A DNA stretch of 64,000 nt from Amnibacterium flavum (GTDB lineage Bacteria > Actinomycetota > Actinomycetes > Actinomycetales > Microbacteriaceae): contig NZ_QEOP01000005.1 in assembly GCF_003097495.1 (NCBI RefSeq), forward strand, positions 50,574 to 114,573. The letters run 5' to 3'. Made by a program: the position numbers and the translations under genes. The first letter of the stretch is position 1; each line of letters begins with the position of its first letter. The notes under the pieces are model-generated. The model was not told where the DNA came from. It was given only the letters and a program-made list of their open reading frames with translations, and did not search any database. This document shows, one piece after another, positions 19,215 through 27,053 of the stretch.

Positions 19215-19262
19215 ATGGCGGTCACCTTCGTCATCGAGTACACAATCGATGCAAGCAAGATT
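19215..19262 (+). pseudogene. NIPSNAP-family N-terminal fragment
   Basis: The 5' end of a gene starting MAVTFVIEYTIDASKIA matches the beginning of actinobacterial NIPSNAP proteins, then the similarity stops abruptly after about 16 residues and the sequence turns into unrelated FCD-like coding remnants. It is a truncated leftover. Confidence 0.4.
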
Positions 19263-19768
19263 GCCGAGTCCTGCTATTGGGGGCAAGGGCGGCGACGAGG
19301 ACGGGCCTCCGGGCGCGGTGTTGAAGCGAGCAATCTCCTTCAAGCCGCGCCGGGACAGTCGGCCGACGATTGCGTTTGTGGTCAGTGTTCCTCCGCCGGT
19401 CAGGGAGGCGAGCCATTCGTTCGTCGCCGCTATGGACGCGATGGTCGTGCGACAAATGGCCGGCAAGCTCAACGACGGGAACTTCGCCCGAATGCGGGGC
19501 GCCCATGAACGTTTCGCCGACACCGTGGCGGCAGGCGACGTGAACGGAGCCCGATGCAGACGAGGAACTACACCGGATCCCGGTGCTCGCCCTCGGCAAT
19601 CACGCCGTCGAGTCGGTGCTCGATCACCTCGGTCCACTCGTCCGCCGCGCAGAACGTCAGCACTTCAGCCGCGACGGGACCTCCTCCGTCGCAATGCACA
19701 ACCAGCTGATCGAGCTACTCGCTCGCGGCGACGCTGATCAAGCCTCGATCGTTGCCTTTGATATCTAG
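19263..19768 (+). pseudogene. Decayed GntR/FCD-domain regulator
   Basis: The frame reading RPTIAFVVSVPPP, MDAMVVRQMAG, HERFADTVAAGDVNGA shifts near 19551 into DADEELHRIPVLALGNHAV, DHLGPLVRRAERQHF, LIELLARGDADQASI, ending at 19768. The order (agD, FH-like helix, GN.., R-rich helix, then a GDA helix) is that of an FCD effector domain of GntR regulators. The DNA-binding domain is missing and one frameshift is present. Confidence 0.5.
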
Positions 19769-19894
19769 CACGCTTTGCAGACGGAGTTGAGAAACAGTGG
19801 TCCCTCCGCCCGTGACGATGCCCCGGCTCCGCCACACGTGAGCGCAGTGGAAGTCGTGCGAGGACCCGCCGGCTTCCGTTGTGGCTCTGTGCGG

Positions 19895-20593
19895 TTAGCG
19901 GGTGCGTTCGCTGTCTCGCGTCTTGCCTAGGCCTCTAACACTGCGTAACGCGCTGGGTGTGGGATCGCTGACGGGCCGAAGCGCCTCGCGTGGGGGTTTG
20001 GCATTTCCTAGGTCGGCCAGTACGCGACCCTGGATCTCTTCCGCTGTTGCGGTGCCCTCGAGCGAGTGAGCGAACCGGTCGCGGCGTTCGGCACTGTCGT
20101 AGCCGAGGGCTTGTGAGCGAGTGTCTGATCGGCCCTGGCCAGCAGGTTCACGTTCGCCGCCGGCGCCGGCATGGTCCGTTTCCGCCCGGTGGAGCGCCTC
20201 GGCTAGGAGGTCCGGGTTCGCGCCTGGTTGGGTCGCATCAACGCCGTATCGGTGCTGGATTTCGCGTCGGATTGTGGCCCGTGCCTCTTCTGCGGCGGCG
20301 TCATGGTCGCTCCAGCTGGTCGCGGTCTCATGGACTGCGGCGATGTCTTCGACTCGTGCGTTGTCCCACCAGGCGGGTTGATTGACGACGGTCAGTTGGG
20401 CCCGGGCGGCGGCTCGTTCGGCGTCGAAACGGGCCTGTAACTCGCGGCCCTCTTGAATAGCTGTGGCCTCGCGTTGTCTGGCGAGTTCTTCACGTAGTCG
20501 GGCGACGCGTTCTCCGAGCTGCGCCGCGACGGTGAGGGCAACACGGAGGCTGTCGTCGAAGGCTTCGTTGACACCGTCGGTCTCATCGGCCAT
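19895..20593 (-). CDS. Mobilisation-region accessory protein, unknown function
   Basis: A 232-residue soluble protein with an N-terminal heptad-rich coiled coil (residues about 20-65, VARLREELARQREATAIQEG), a central motif QPAWWDNARVEDIAAVHETA and a polar Gly/Arg-rich tail. Its start lies 11 bp after the relaxase stop on the same strand, so it belongs to the mobilisation operon. Proteins with the WWxxA...A..W layout recur beside actinobacterial relaxases, but I know of no established function. It may assist relaxosome assembly. Confidence 0.6.
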   Translation of the reverse strand: MADETDGVNEAFDDSLRVALTVAAQLGERVARLREELARQREATAIQEGRELQARFDAERAAARAQLTVVNQPAWWDNARVEDIAAVHETATSWSDHDAAAEEARATIRREIQHRYGVDATQPGANPDLLAEALHRAETDHAGAGGEREPAGQGRSDTRSQALGYDSAERRDRFAHSLEGTATAEEIQGRVLADLGNAKPPREALRPVSDPTPSALRSVRGLGKTRDSERTR

Positions 20594-20604
20594 GTGGCGG
20601 TCTC

Positions 20605-22239
20605 CTAAGTTCTGTCATGGGTATCGCGACCCTGGGTCGAGTCGGAGCTGGTCCGTCTACGGGGTGTAATCGGGGTGGGCAAGGGAGAGCCGGCACTGGG
20701 ACCCGCTAATCCTTGCTGCGCTCTCCGTGCTGCCTGCTGCTCGGCGGTGAGATCGTTCGCCGGCGCCACAGCCGGGGCGGTTACAGGCAGCTGTTCCTGG
20801 ATGGCGGTGAGCTTGGTCCGCAAGGTCGATCCGATCTGCTCGGCCCGTCGGACATCTCCCGCAGCGTGGTGGGCGTCGACGAGCGCCACCGAAAGCCGCC
20901 CCAGTTGATGAAAAAGCGCAGCCTCGGCGGCGGTGTTGCGTCTCGCGGCGCCTGTTTGTAGGAGCAACATGGCTGCCCCTGCGGCAGAGCCCCTCTGTGC
21001 CGATTTCGGTCGGGATTGATGTGCTCTGATGTGCGCGCTACGAGAAAGCTCTCGGGCAGTGTCGGCGAGTGGTCCCGGGGCGGTTTCGACGCGTTGCGAC
21101 CATGCGGCGAACGCGCCGGCGGTCTCACGGGCGACATGGGCCCAGGCGGCCCGATCGGTGACGGGAACTTGACGTAGCTCGGCGCGGAGTTCACTGAGCT
21201 CGCGCGTGTACTGCTTCCACAGCTCGGGGTTTGGTGCCTGCTCTTCCCTTCCCGGGGCGGCGGGGCGGTACTTCCAGGGGTTCTTGCTGGTGGCTCGCCA
21301 CTCGTCGACGCCGACCTGCGCGGCGTGCGGGTTGTCGGGCCATCCTTGGCGAAGCCGCGGAAGAGTGAGGTCCCTGGCGAGCCGTCCCCCGCCGTACCAG
21401 ATGGGCCGCTCCGTACCGGTTGGGCGGAGGGCGACGGAGTAGCCGGCGATGACGTCGTCCCGGCCGGCGGCGAACCGGGGACGGATGAGCATCCCTTCCT
21501 GGCGCAACCGACGAACGAACTCGCCCTCATCAAGGGATGCGATCGCAGCGGCACGGACGGCTCGTTCGAGGCGGTGGGTTTCCACCTCGGCTCCGCTCCC
21601 CCTGTTCGCTCGGGCCTGCTCAGCTGGCTTGACACCCCGCTCCCCCATGCCAAGGTCTCGGGATTCGAGGCGCATCAGTCCGTGTTCGCGCTCGAGGTCG
21701 CGGCAAAGGTTCTGTGCTCGACGGAAGTCGTTGTGCGTGCTCGCCTTCGTGCCATCCTCACGAACCAGGGACACGGCAATGTGGATGTGGTCGTTGCCCT
21801 TGGTCGACAGTCCATGCCGCACGGCAACCCATCGGCAGGCGGCTTTGCCGGATGCTTCGGTGAACTCCATCCGGTCAACGAACTGCTGCGCGATGGCACC
21901 CCACTGCTCGTCACTGAGCTGCCCCTCCTCGGCACGTAGAGAGAGGGAGCAGTGCCACACGTCAGCGGCGACCCGGTCGTTGAGCAGCTCCCCTGTCTCC
22001 GGGTCTTCGACACGTACCTGGCGAGTGATTTCGACCCCGTAGGCGAGGCGTGGGGTGTCGAGGCTGCGCCCGATCGCGCGGGCAGTCGCAGGGTCTAGTT
22101 GGGCGTACCCGTGCATCGCCATGATCGCTGAGTCCCCAGCGACGAGGTGCTGCTCGGCGTGCTCGTTGTGGCGGCCACCGCCGGCGAGGTAGCTCATGAG
22201 CCCGCCGATGTCGGATCCGCGAGTGATGTTGGGGATCAC
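20605..22239 (-). CDS. Relaxase/mobilisation nuclease (HUH type)
   Basis: A 544-residue protein expected to nick oriT and pilot the strand into the recipient. The N-terminal relaxase domain holds the metal-binding histidines: His 96 in VWHCSLSL and His 151/153 in KGNDHIHIAVSL, as in MobA/VirD2-type relaxases. Tyr 17 in GLMSYLAGGG is a candidate catalytic tyrosine near the N-terminus. The C-terminal 250 residues are helical and polar. Its ATG overlaps the mobC stop by 4 bp. The exact MOB class is not resolved from sequence alone. Confidence 0.9.
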   Translation of the reverse strand: MIPNITRGSDIGGLMSYLAGGGRHNEHAEQHLVAGDSAIMAMHGYAQLDPATARAIGRSLDTPRLAYGVEITRQVRVEDPETGELLNDRVAADVWHCSLSLRAEEGQLSDEQWGAIAQQFVDRMEFTEASGKAACRWVAVRHGLSTKGNDHIHIAVSLVREDGTKASTHNDFRRAQNLCRDLEREHGLMRLESRDLGMGERGVKPAEQARANRGSGAEVETHRLERAVRAAAIASLDEGEFVRRLRQEGMLIRPRFAAGRDDVIAGYSVALRPTGTERPIWYGGGRLARDLTLPRLRQGWPDNPHAAQVGVDEWRATSKNPWKYRPAAPGREEQAPNPELWKQYTRELSELRAELRQVPVTDRAAWAHVARETAGAFAAWSQRVETAPGPLADTARELSRSAHIRAHQSRPKSAQRGSAAGAAMLLLQTGAARRNTAAEAALFHQLGRLSVALVDAHHAAGDVRRAEQIGSTLRTKLTAIQEQLPVTAPAVAPANDLTAEQQAARRAQQGLAGPSAGSPLPTPITPRRRTSSDSTQGRDTHDRT

Positions 22240-22628
22240 GCGCCCGCCAACCGTCGAATCGTTTCGTCGATGCGGGCGGTGAGCTGCCGGTACTCCTCGA
22301 CCACAGAGGCAGCCTCGACCGGGAACTGACCTTCCGTGTTGGCGAACTTCGCGAGCTGGTTCACGTTGTTGGCCACCGTGCCCAACAACCGGGACACCGC
22401 GAACAGTTCGGCGATGGCTTGCTTGCGGTCAGTGCTGGTCTCGACGTTCGCGTTCATCCCTGACTCGAACATGAGCCTCGGCACAGTCACCCCCGCAACC
22501 ACTGCCCGTGCACGCAACTTCGCGTCCTCGTCAGCGTTGACCTTCACCACGTACCGGCGATCCCTCGGGGCGTCAGAGTTCGCGCGCCGCTGGCGACCGA
22601 ACAAACGCCGCTCACTCTCCTCCGACAC
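22236..22628 (-). CDS. mobC: MobC-like plasmid mobilisation relaxosome protein
   Basis: A 130-residue protein starting at GTG 22628 with AAGGAAG upstream. It carries a basic N-terminus, then YVVKVNADEDAKLRARAV and the MobC-type core LLGTVANNVNQLAKFANTEG near residues 80-100. MobC proteins bind oriT and help the relaxase melt it. It is translationally coupled to the relaxase. The open frame extends further upstream but that part is not protein-like and crosses the candidate oriT. Confidence 0.88.
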   Translation of the reverse strand: MSEESERRLFGRQRRANSDAPRDRRYVVKVNADEDAKLRARAVVAGVTVPRLMFESGMNANVETSTDRKQAIAELFAVSRLLGTVANNVNQLAKFANTEGQFPVEAASVVEEYRQLTARIDETIRRLAGA

Positions 22629-22660
22629 GTCCAATCTTCCTTCCGGCCCAGCGCAGCGAA

Positions 22661-22737
22661 CCCGCCTCCTGGCGGGGACCATACGACCAGTATGCCGACC
22701 AGCGAAGCGGTCGTCCAGAGTTAGGGCACCTAACTCT
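22661..22737. other. Candidate oriT: three adjacent inverted repeats upstream of mobC
   Basis: In the gap before mobC lie CCCGCC-TCCT-GGCGGG (22661-22676), CATAC-GACCA-GTATG (22680-22694) and AGAGTTAGG-GCA-CCTAACTCT (22717-22737). Clustered inverted repeats immediately upstream of mobC are the usual look of an origin of transfer. The nick site cannot be named. The last repeat could instead act as a terminator for the gene ending at 22736. Confidence 0.5.
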
Positions 22738-23539
22738 ATAGCTTGCTCCCGAAATGCCGCTCGCGGAGCAGCCAGCAGTTCACCGAGGCGATGACCATGA
22801 GAAGAAGCGTCGGTGCAGCAGCTGACGCGATTGATTGCTGTTCGAGGCCGAATGGGTAGAGCGAGAACAGCAAAGCTCCGGTCGGGAAACCGATGAGCCC
22901 CCACACCAGGGACTGCAGGACGTAGATGACGAAGGGCAGAGTCAGAGCCAGGTACCGGTTGGGTACCACGATCAACGCAAGCAATCCGAGCAGGCAGTAG
23001 GTGGCCCCGCCGAGTCCCACCCAAGCCCCGTAGATCACGCCGTAGGCCACCTCTCCGATGCTCAGCAGTTGCGTGTAGCTGGCGGCCGACTGCGCTGCCG
23101 CCCGGCCCTCCTCCGCCGTCAGCCCGTAAAGACTCGGATCTATGCCCGGGTTACCAAGGGAAGGCCAGACGAGGACCAGGAGTAGGTAAGGGAGGAAGGC
23201 AGACAAGAAAAACACCACGAAGGTGCAGGTGACAGCGGCTACCGCTTTCGTTCCCAGATAGACCTCTGGATCGAGGTCGGTTCTCGTGTGACCCACCACA
23301 CGGCGCCGAGTCGCGGAGAACAACGGGAGGCATCCAATCAGGACCGCCAGCAGCGGCGCCACAAGCACCACCGCGGAGCCCATGACCTCGCCATAGAGGT
23401 CGACATTGTTGCGCAGCGCGCCGCCTTGAACACCAACGATTCCTATCGCGAGAGGCCCAAGAATCAGCACGAGAGCGGTGAGAAAGAACACAGGCGTGAG
23501 TTGAGCTCGGAAAGCCTGCGAGAAAGCGCTGCCAGTCAT
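22736..23539 (-). CDS. Multi-pass membrane protein (ABC-2 permease-like)
   Basis: A 267-residue protein with about six hydrophobic segments (for example FFLTALVLILGPLAIGIVG, then SAVVLVAPLLAVLIGCLP). The layout resembles ABC-2 type or bacteriocin-immunity permeases, but no ATPase gene is adjacent. Its start overlaps the stop of the upstream membrane-anchored protein by 4 bp, so the two are a unit divergent from the PadR gene. Function unknown. Confidence 0.65.
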   Translation of the reverse strand: MTGSAFSQAFRAQLTPVFFLTALVLILGPLAIGIVGVQGGALRNNVDLYGEVMGSAVVLVAPLLAVLIGCLPLFSATRRRVVGHTRTDLDPEVYLGTKAVAAVTCTFVVFFLSAFLPYLLLVLVWPSLGNPGIDPSLYGLTAEEGRAAAQSAASYTQLLSIGEVAYGVIYGAWVGLGGATYCLLGLLALIVVPNRYLALTLPFVIYVLQSLVWGLIGFPTGALLFSLYPFGLEQQSIASAAAPTLLLMVIASVNCWLLRERHFGSKL

Positions 23540-24069
23540 CTGGAATCCTCACCAGTTCGTGTCGGGTTCCGAGACGGCTGTGCGGCGGGAAAGGAATCGC
23601 CGCGCCACGCCAGCCCCGAAGGCACTCCCTGCGGCCGAGCACCAAGCCACGCAGCGGCAAGATGAGCGCGGGCCTTGACCTCGATATGCACGTCTTCCGC
23701 ACCCGAGGCATCGCTGAAGGAGATCGCCGTGCTCGCGCGAAGGACCCCCAACCCGTCCTCGGCCACAGCGACATCGACGCTGTCCGCGCGTTGGCCCCAC
23801 TGACCCAGCACCGCCTCCCACGGCACCTGCAGCCAGTACCTACCCCTGGCAGCCACCTGCCGATCCCACGCCGCGCTCCCCTCGAGCGCGTCAACCACCG
23901 GCTCAGGGTAGGTGTGCACAAACGCCGCCACCTGCTCCGCATAGCGTGCCTGCTCCGCAGCACTGATCGGACCCTCGCCGACATTCGCCGGAGCTGTCAC
24001 CCCAGCCGCGACGAGACCGATACCCGTCAGAACAGAGACGACCCTAACCGTCAGTTCCTCGTTCACCAT
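23536..24069 (-). CDS. Membrane-anchored protein, paralogue of the 24.5 kb gene
   Basis: A 177-residue protein with one N-terminal hydrophobic segment (VVSVLTGIGLVAAGVTAP) and an outside-facing domain. GGAGG precedes the ATG at 24069, which is why it is preferred over the upstream start. The segments TYPEP, VPWEAVLGQWG and EDVHIEV align in order with ENPEP, VPWASVWSQWG and SDVYFDA of the protein at 24489-25091, across the PadR gene. The pair is probably related by duplication. Function unknown. Confidence 0.65.
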   Translation of the reverse strand: MVNEELTVRVVSVLTGIGLVAAGVTAPANVGEGPISAAEQARYAEQVAAFVHTYPEPVVDALEGSAAWDRQVAARGRYWLQVPWEAVLGQWGQRADSVDVAVAEDGLGVLRASTAISFSDASGAEDVHIEVKARAHLAAAWLGARPQGVPSGLAWRGDSFPAAQPSRNPTRTGEDSR

Positions 24070-24104
24070 TGCCTCCACCAACCCGCCGACGAGACATGGG
24101 GGAA

Positions 24105-24127
24105 AACTTACTCTACGTATGTAGGTT
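24105..24127. promoter_or_regulatory. Candidate PadR operator
   Basis: AACTTAC (24105-24111) and GTAGGTT (24121-24127) form an imperfect inverted repeat with one mismatch, nested around CTACGTATGTAG. It lies between the two divergent units next to the PadR gene. Confidence 0.4.
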
Positions 24128-24177
24128 AAATCGATGTGGATGCGGGAACTTCAGATCTGGGCGGGTAGATTCGCGTG

Positions 24178-24492
24178 ATGGACCCCCTTCAGCGTGTGAC
24201 TGCGCCCACAGTCGACGTGCTCGAGGTCCTCCTTCGGCCGGCAGGGTCGGTGTGGGGGCTCTTCATCGTCAAGGAGACCGGTCGCCCAACCGGGACGGTG
24301 TACCCGATCCTGGAGCGCCTTGAACACCTCGGATGGCTCGAGGCGTCATGGGAGGAAGCGCCCGACCGCAACGGACCCCGGCGCCGCTTCTACTCCCTCA
24401 CCGATGACGGTAAAGCCGCGGCCGCCGCCGCGGTGGAGGTGTTTCACGCACGGCAGGAGACGCAAGCCCGCACTAAACCGAGGTTGGCATGA
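24178..24492 (+). CDS. PadR family transcriptional regulator
   Basis: A 104-residue winged-helix repressor: helix-turn-helix VLEVLLRPAGSVWGLFIVKE, recognition segment TGTVYPILERLEHLGWLEA and wing GPRRRFYSLTDDGKAAA, the standard PadR layout without a long C-terminal dimerisation domain. A GTG at 24175 is an alternative start. Its stop overlaps the next gene by 4 bp. It most likely controls both itself with the downstream paralogue and the divergent membrane pair. Confidence 0.9.
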   Translation: MDPLQRVTAPTVDVLEVLLRPAGSVWGLFIVKETGRPTGTVYPILERLEHLGWLEASWEEAPDRNGPRRRFYSLTDDGKAAAAAAVEVFHARQETQARTKPRLA

Positions 24493-25091
24493 GCAAGTGG
24501 CTTGAAGTACTTGCTGCCCTCGCGGTTGCGGCGAACCCTAAGCGGACCCGTCGCGATCGGGCCGAATCGTTGATGGCCGACCTCATCGATGGGCCAGCCA
24601 TGGGCATCTCGCGACGTGACCTGCTGATGACCGCCGTGATCGTCGCACTTCGGGCCCGTTTCTTCTCTCCCGAGCCCGTCGGAGTGGAGGCCAGTTTCAG
24701 CGAACGGTATCGGTGGAACGCGGCCACGATGGTGGCGGTCTTGGTTGTCACCATCGCCGGCGTCACTCCCCCACCGCAGCCGAACGCTGCGCTCGAACAA
24801 CAGGCATTGCCCTCGTCGATATACACCCAGCAGGCGCAGCGCTTCCTCGCCGAGAACCCTGAACCCAACCTCCGCAGCCGCGTTGACCCGGCCGACATCG
24901 ACTCGTTCCGTGACTACGGAGCAGCAGTGCCCTGGGCATCGGTGTGGTCACAATGGGGCATCAAGGTGAAAACGGTGGAACTCCTACCAATGCAGGACAA
25001 CAGGGCCATGTGGCACGCCCGCCTCTACACCGGCACTGGCCCTGTCTCCGATGTCTACTTCGATGCCATCCCCGCGCCGGCCTCACGCTGA
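24489..25091 (+). CDS. Membrane-anchored protein coupled to PadR
   Basis: A 200-residue protein with a 70-residue cytoplasmic N-terminal part (KRTRRDRAESLMADLIDGPA), a single membrane segment near residues 78-95 (ATMVAVLVVTIAGVTPPP) and an extracellular domain homologous to that of the protein at 23536-24069. PadR genes followed by an overlapping gene with a membrane segment often encode a regulator plus a membrane modulator; that parallel is an inference. Confidence 0.65.
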   Translation: MSKWLEVLAALAVAANPKRTRRDRAESLMADLIDGPAMGISRRDLLMTAVIVALRARFFSPEPVGVEASFSERYRWNAATMVAVLVVTIAGVTPPPQPNAALEQQALPSSIYTQQAQRFLAENPEPNLRSRVDPADIDSFRDYGAAVPWASVWSQWGIKVKTVELLPMQDNRAMWHARLYTGTGPVSDVYFDAIPAPASR

Positions 25092-25120
25092 CCACCCGCA
25101 TCCTGTCTGAAGGAACTGTT

Positions 25121-25366
25121 GTGACCTCGCCATCCCACTCGCCAGTGCTCTTTGATCCGGAAGCCCGCTGGCCTGATCTATTCACCCCGCTAAGCGGCGA
25201 TGACCGACGAAGTATCGTCCAGGCCCTCACCGCCGGGTGGCATGAGGGGTGGGATCCAACCCGAGACGATGTCGCCAACCTCGTGGCCAAGGCCACCGGG
25301 CAGATTGATCAGACCGAGTACCTGAGGCGCATCACCGAGTCGGCATCTCCCGCACAGCAGTCGTGA
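25121..25366 (+). CDS. VbhA-like antitoxin of the Fic toxin
   Basis: An 81-residue protein starting at GTG 25121 behind AAGGA. Its central segment ALTAGWHEGWDPTRDDV lines up with the class I Fic inhibitory helix of VbhA ((S/T)xxxE(G/N)): the key Glu-Gly is present but the Ser/Thr position is Ala. The following helix ATGQIDQTEYLRRI matches the rest of the antitoxin fold. It overlaps the Fic gene by 4 bp (GTGA), so toxin synthesis is coupled to antitoxin synthesis. Confidence 0.75.
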   Translation: MTSPSHSPVLFDPEARWPDLFTPLSGDDRRSIVQALTAGWHEGWDPTRDDVANLVAKATGQIDQTEYLRRITESASPAQQS

Positions 25367-26160
25367 GCTCGAGCGATTTCTCCACCTGGCCGTCGTATTT
25401 CTACCCCGACACCATCCAGGCCGACGGCACCGGCACCCTGATCAATCGACTCAACGAACGCGACCAGGACCGTCTCACCTGGATCGAGCACCGAGCCGCC
25501 GGCGAGCGATCCCGACAACTCTTCGCCGGCGAGGTCCAGATCCCTCGCACGTTCGACGGCGAGCACCTGCGCTCTGTTCACCGGCACCTATTCCAGGACG
25601 TCTACGAGTGGGCGGGCGACTACCGCGCCGTAAACATGACCAAGGGCGACGACCGCCGACACTTCGCCAACCCCCGAAACGGCGAACTCCCCCGGTATCT
25701 CGATGACATGTATCGCATCATCGCCACCACCGACTGGGCCGCCCTCGATCAGCGCGACTTCGGCACCCGAACCGCCCGGGTCTTCGCCTTCCTCAACCAG
25801 GCGCACCCGTTCCGGGAGGGCAACGGACGCACCGCCAAAGTGTTCCTGGCCCACCTCGCCGAGCAGTCACACTTCGACCTCGACTTCCGCCGAGTGCTCC
25901 CCGGCCACTGGAACACCGCATCCCAACTCAGCCGCCCCACCGAAAAAACCAGCTACGAACCCAACCCATCCCCGCTAGTTCCGGTCTTCCAAAGCCTCGC
26001 CGTTGCTCGCGACACTCCCCCACGCAATGATCTCGGCGGAATCAACGAACGCCTGCGCGCCGCCAACCGCCCCAACCCCTACGCGCAACTCGACCCCACC
26101 GTCAGGCAGCATCCGAAACGGCCATCCATGCCAACGCGGGACAGATCCCTCGAGCGATAG
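25363..26160 (+). CDS. Fic-domain toxin (AMP-transferase type)
   Basis: A 265-residue protein whose Fic core holds HPFREGNGRTAK at residues 148-159, with catalytic His 148; Fic proteins of this class transfer AMP to a target hydroxyl and arrest growth. The canonical motif ends in Arg (HPFxxGNGRxxR), here Lys 159. The substrate-binding flap NMTKGDDRRHF lies at 91-101. The last 70 residues are polar and disordered. Starts at a GTG that overlaps the antitoxin stop. As part of a plasmid-like element it may stabilise inheritance. Confidence 0.88.
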   Translation: MSSSDFSTWPSYFYPDTIQADGTGTLINRLNERDQDRLTWIEHRAAGERSRQLFAGEVQIPRTFDGEHLRSVHRHLFQDVYEWAGDYRAVNMTKGDDRRHFANPRNGELPRYLDDMYRIIATTDWAALDQRDFGTRTARVFAFLNQAHPFREGNGRTAKVFLAHLAEQSHFDLDFRRVLPGHWNTASQLSRPTEKTSYEPNPSPLVPVFQSLAVARDTPPRNDLGGINERLRAANRPNPYAQLDPTVRQHPKRPSMPTRDRSLER

Positions 26161-26237
26161 GCACCTGTGCCCTCGGCCACCGCCCGAGCACGAGCGGGAG
26201 CATCTATATCGTCGTTGAACGGCGGTATCGTCCACCG

Positions 26238-26651
26238 GTGCCCACCTTCCACCCCGCCCCGAAGAACGGCGGCCCCAGCTGTCTCGTGTCACGCCCTGAT
26301 GACCCCTTCGACCCCCTCGGAACCATGCAGCGCCTCACCCCGTGCGCTCGGTGCACCGCAAGCGATTCCGCCGCCGACGGAGTGAGACTCAAATACGAGC
26401 TACGCGGGGAGGGACAGATTTGGATAGAGAACATTCAGAGCAAGCACCCGAATGAACCCAGCGGTTGGGCCGAGGGCATGGTGCGCTGGCTTCGAGAGAG
26501 GTACCCCGATCGCACTGACTGGCGAGCCTCAGGCCTCAAAGAGGGTAGCCACGGCTTCTGGCTAAGCATGAAGAAGAAGGGCCTCGTCTGTTTACGAGAC
26601 CCGAATGGCAACGACACTCTTCTCTCATGCCCATCGCCTTCGTCTAGCTGA
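26238..26651 (+). CDS. Hypothetical protein
   Basis: A 137-residue frame starting at GTG without a clear ribosome binding site. The C-terminal part (WIENIQSKHPNEPSGWAEGM, then VRWLRERYPDRTDW, LKEGSHGFWLSMKKKGLVCL) looks like a folded conserved domain; the N-terminal 45 residues are Pro-rich and less convincing. No family recognised. Confidence 0.45.
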   Translation: MPTFHPAPKNGGPSCLVSRPDDPFDPLGTMQRLTPCARCTASDSAADGVRLKYELRGEGQIWIENIQSKHPNEPSGWAEGMVRWLRERYPDRTDWRASGLKEGSHGFWLSMKKKGLVCLRDPNGNDTLLSCPSPSSS

Positions 26652-26673
26652 AACTAGCCGCGCGTGCTCCACC

Positions 26674-26985
26674 TCATGCAAGAGGGCGTTGGAACGCACT
26701 TCGCCCGTTGACGCCGCCTTTGGGTCCGTGGGAGGCGATCCAGTGCGCATGGGCCGCCTCGAGCGCCGGGAGCAGGCGGCGGTAGTAGCCCACGACCTCG
26801 CGCTCTTCGGCCCGTTCCGCGTAGGTGACGGCTCGGTAGCCGACCTCGTCGCCTCGGCGCACGATCGCGACGATGGCGTAGGGGCGATCGAAGGCGTCAC
26901 GGAGCCACCACTCCCCCGCTTTCGGCTCGAAAGCGGCGAAGATCGGATGCCACCGCGCCCGTCCCGAATCCACACAATCGAACAT
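26674..26985 (-). CDS. Small hypothetical protein with SOS-type box at its start
   Basis: A 103-residue soluble protein (WHPIFAAFEPKAGEWWLRDA, YAIVAIVRRGDEVGYRAVTY, then a helical end HAHWIASHGPKGGVNG). The ATG at 26985 lies inside a TCGAAC-ATAC-ATTCGA site; a GTG four codons later (26973) would place the box directly upstream of the start. The frame stays open upstream but is Arg/His-rich and implausible. Function unknown; the box suggests induction by DNA damage or by incoming single-stranded DNA. Confidence 0.6.
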   Translation of the reverse strand: MFDCVDSGRARWHPIFAAFEPKAGEWWLRDAFDRPYAIVAIVRRGDEVGYRAVTYAERAEEREVVGYYRRLLPALEAAHAHWIASHGPKGGVNGRSAFQRPLA

Positions 26986-26993
26986 ACATTCGA
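26978..26993. promoter_or_regulatory. LexA (SOS) box candidate
   Basis: TCGAACATACATTCGA matches the actinobacterial/Gram-positive LexA consensus TCGAAC-N4-GTTCGA at 11 of 12 fixed positions. It overlaps the start of the 103-residue gene transcribed leftwards. ACATTCGAATGT (26986-26997) is a second, overlapping perfect palindrome. Confidence 0.55.
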
Positions 26994-27053
26994 ATGTCTG
27001 CGTTGTGGAGATACCTGCTCGGCATCGGTAGCGGGATGGGCCGCGAGCTACTC

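Noticed and set aside
22629..23024. N-terminal extension of mobC
   Set aside because: It crosses the candidate oriT and the neighbouring membrane-protein gene and has no protein-like content; GTG 22628 has a good ribosome binding site.
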